DNA of 64,000 nucleotides from Mucilaginibacter defluvii (GTDB taxonomy: Bacteria > Bacteroidota > Bacteroidia > Sphingobacteriales > Sphingobacteriaceae). The DNA is taken from NCBI RefSeq assembly GCF_039543225.1, contig NZ_BAABJI010000004.1, positions 248,001-312,000 of the forward strand, written 5' to 3'. The notes beneath the pieces were generated by a model that was not told the origin of the DNA, did not search any database, and saw only the letters and a list, made by a program, of their open reading frames with translations. Both the position numbers and the translations under genes were made by a program. Positions 63,184-64,000 of the stretch are shown here, in pieces (position 1 is the stretch's first letter; the number at the start of each line of letters is the position of its first letter).

Positions 63184-63219
63184 AAATGCTGAACATCTGT
63201 TAGATGTTCAGCATTTTTT
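63184..63219 (+). terminator. Terminator of tRNA-Arg
   Basis: AAATGCTGAACATCT (63184-63198) pairs with 63202-63216 around a 3-base loop and ends in six T, five bases after the tRNA. Confidence 0.9.
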
Positions 63220-63353
63220 GTTTTAACGATAACGACTTATAACTGAAACGCAGATATCTCATAATTAAATCTTCTGTTTTAAATTAAATAAACACAGAAA
63301 GCTATCTATTAACATTTGATTAAACGAGGTACACTAATATAAACCCTTCTGGA

Positions 63354-63962
63354 TTATTTTTCTGCCAATACGTCAAGCCCTAATATTTTAAAAGCCTGCT
63401 GCCTGTAACGTTCCAGGTGCATGTCATAGTCGTTAGTATCCTGTATCATACTTAAATAATAGTAAGCACCGTCAGATATTACAAATATCAGATCCGCAGT
63501 TTTCGCCGCGTCATCACAGGTTAATTGCCGTTCATCAATGCAGGCCTGTATTAAATTTTGCAACCAGCCGCGCAATAGCAAATGCAGATCGCGAAAACGA
63601 TGCTTGATCACTTCATTACGAAATATCAGGGCGAAGCAGTTGTAAAAAATACTGTCATCAATGTAATTATCCCATTTTCTGGAAAAAATGTTCTGCATTA
63701 CAGCTGTCAGTCTTTCAAGCGGATCTGCCTGCTCCAATTCAAATTGATATATATTCTCATATTTCAATATAATGAAGTCGATCAGCCCCAACAGCAAATC
63801 ATCTTTAGTAGCAAAATAATGCACTACCAGGCTTTGGTGCATATCCAACTCCTTAGCCACTTTACCAAATGATGTATTTTCAATACCCTCACGCTTGGCT
63901 ACTTCATAAAATGCCTCTACAATGCGCTTTTGCTGATCTTCTTTTAAGCTCCTTCTGCCCAT
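63354..63962 (-). CDS. TetR/AcrR family transcriptional regulator
   Basis: DNA-binding repressor of 202 residues. The N-terminal TetR helix-turn-helix spans about 10-55: QQKRIVEAFYEVAKREGIEN, TSFGKVAKELDMHQSLVVHYF and ATKDDLLLGLIDF. The all-helical C-terminus would bind a small ligand and dimerise. No divergent or downstream target gene is visible because the window ends 38 bases upstream of its start. The regulated gene is probably just outside. Ligand unknown. Confidence 0.92.
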   Translation of the reverse strand: MGRRSLKEDQQKRIVEAFYEVAKREGIENTSFGKVAKELDMHQSLVVHYFATKDDLLLGLIDFIILKYENIYQFELEQADPLERLTAVMQNIFSRKWDNYIDDSIFYNCFALIFRNEVIKHRFRDLHLLLRGWLQNLIQACIDERQLTCDDAAKTADLIFVISDGAYYYLSMIQDTNDYDMHLERYRQQAFKILGLDVLAEK

Positions 63963-64000
63963 GTTATATAATTCCTAAAAATAAAATTTACTGCGAAGAA

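Overview
The window looks like a chromosomal segment of a Bacteroidota species from the Sphingobacteriaceae (Mucilaginibacter/Pedobacter type). Reasons: SusC-type TonB-dependent receptors, a SusR-like membrane regulator, a propeller sensor kinase paired with a REC-AraC regulator, DUF6607, DUF4256 and DUF427 proteins, TAnnTTTG (-7) promoter boxes, almost no Shine-Dalgarno sequences, and intergenic hairpin repeats of the TGTCATTTCGA / TGTCATGCTGAG type. No phage, CRISPR array, IS element or replication origin was seen. The assignment rests on gene content only.

Layout. 1-8281 (minus strand): a starch/maltose locus in the order MFS transporter, SusR-like regulator, secreted GH13 neopullulanase, SusC-like receptor (cut by the window edge). 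8543-23088: housekeeping and mixed genes: M14 carboxypeptidase, RecQ, the overlapping glycogen pair glgA-glgC, a small Lys/Met-rich secreted protein, LMW tyrosine phosphatase, S1/P1 nuclease, fumarase, lipoproteins and a serine hydrolase. 23131-23325: a pair of REP-like hairpins, then ybaB, a DUF6607 protein, a LacI regulator and a split hybrid two-component system (kinase and REC-AraC in overlapping frames).

30130-37014 (minus strand) is the most interesting part. It is a tight seven-gene operon: nucleoside deaminase, DUF427, a flavin disulfide reductase, an ABC ATPase, a permease fused to a substrate-binding domain, EgtB and EgtD. It joins ergothioneine biosynthesis (EgtD/EgtB) with an EgtUV/OpuC-type transporter. 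The substrate-binding domain appears circularly permuted: the half normally at the C-terminus comes first.

37184-37392 holds two identical tRNA-Glu genes, followed by an AT-rich patch with a zeta-toxin-like kinase and a small basic protein. 38868-44205: DUF4256, a Tat-type dienelactone hydrolase, exonuclease III, signal peptidase I and two membrane proteins of unknown function. 44343-47432: a TonB-dependent receptor preceded by a 25-codon leader ORF ending in Met-Cys-Cys-Cys. 47652-58563: membrane flippase-like protein with GT2, VOC protein, Tag glycosylase, PolA, MurF, a GH27 alpha-galactosidase and a phosphotransferase whose promoter and start codon lie inside a palindrome. 58670-63962: amino-acid permease, Cys/Met-type PLP enzyme, S41 peptidase (3' ends overlap), tRNA-Arg and a TetR regulator.

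How parts work together: the sus-like locus imports and cuts alpha-glucans, and glgA-glgC stores glucose as glycogen. The egt operon makes, and probably also imports or recycles, a thiol-histidine betaine antioxidant. All functions are inferred from sequence motifs read by eye; no database search was run.
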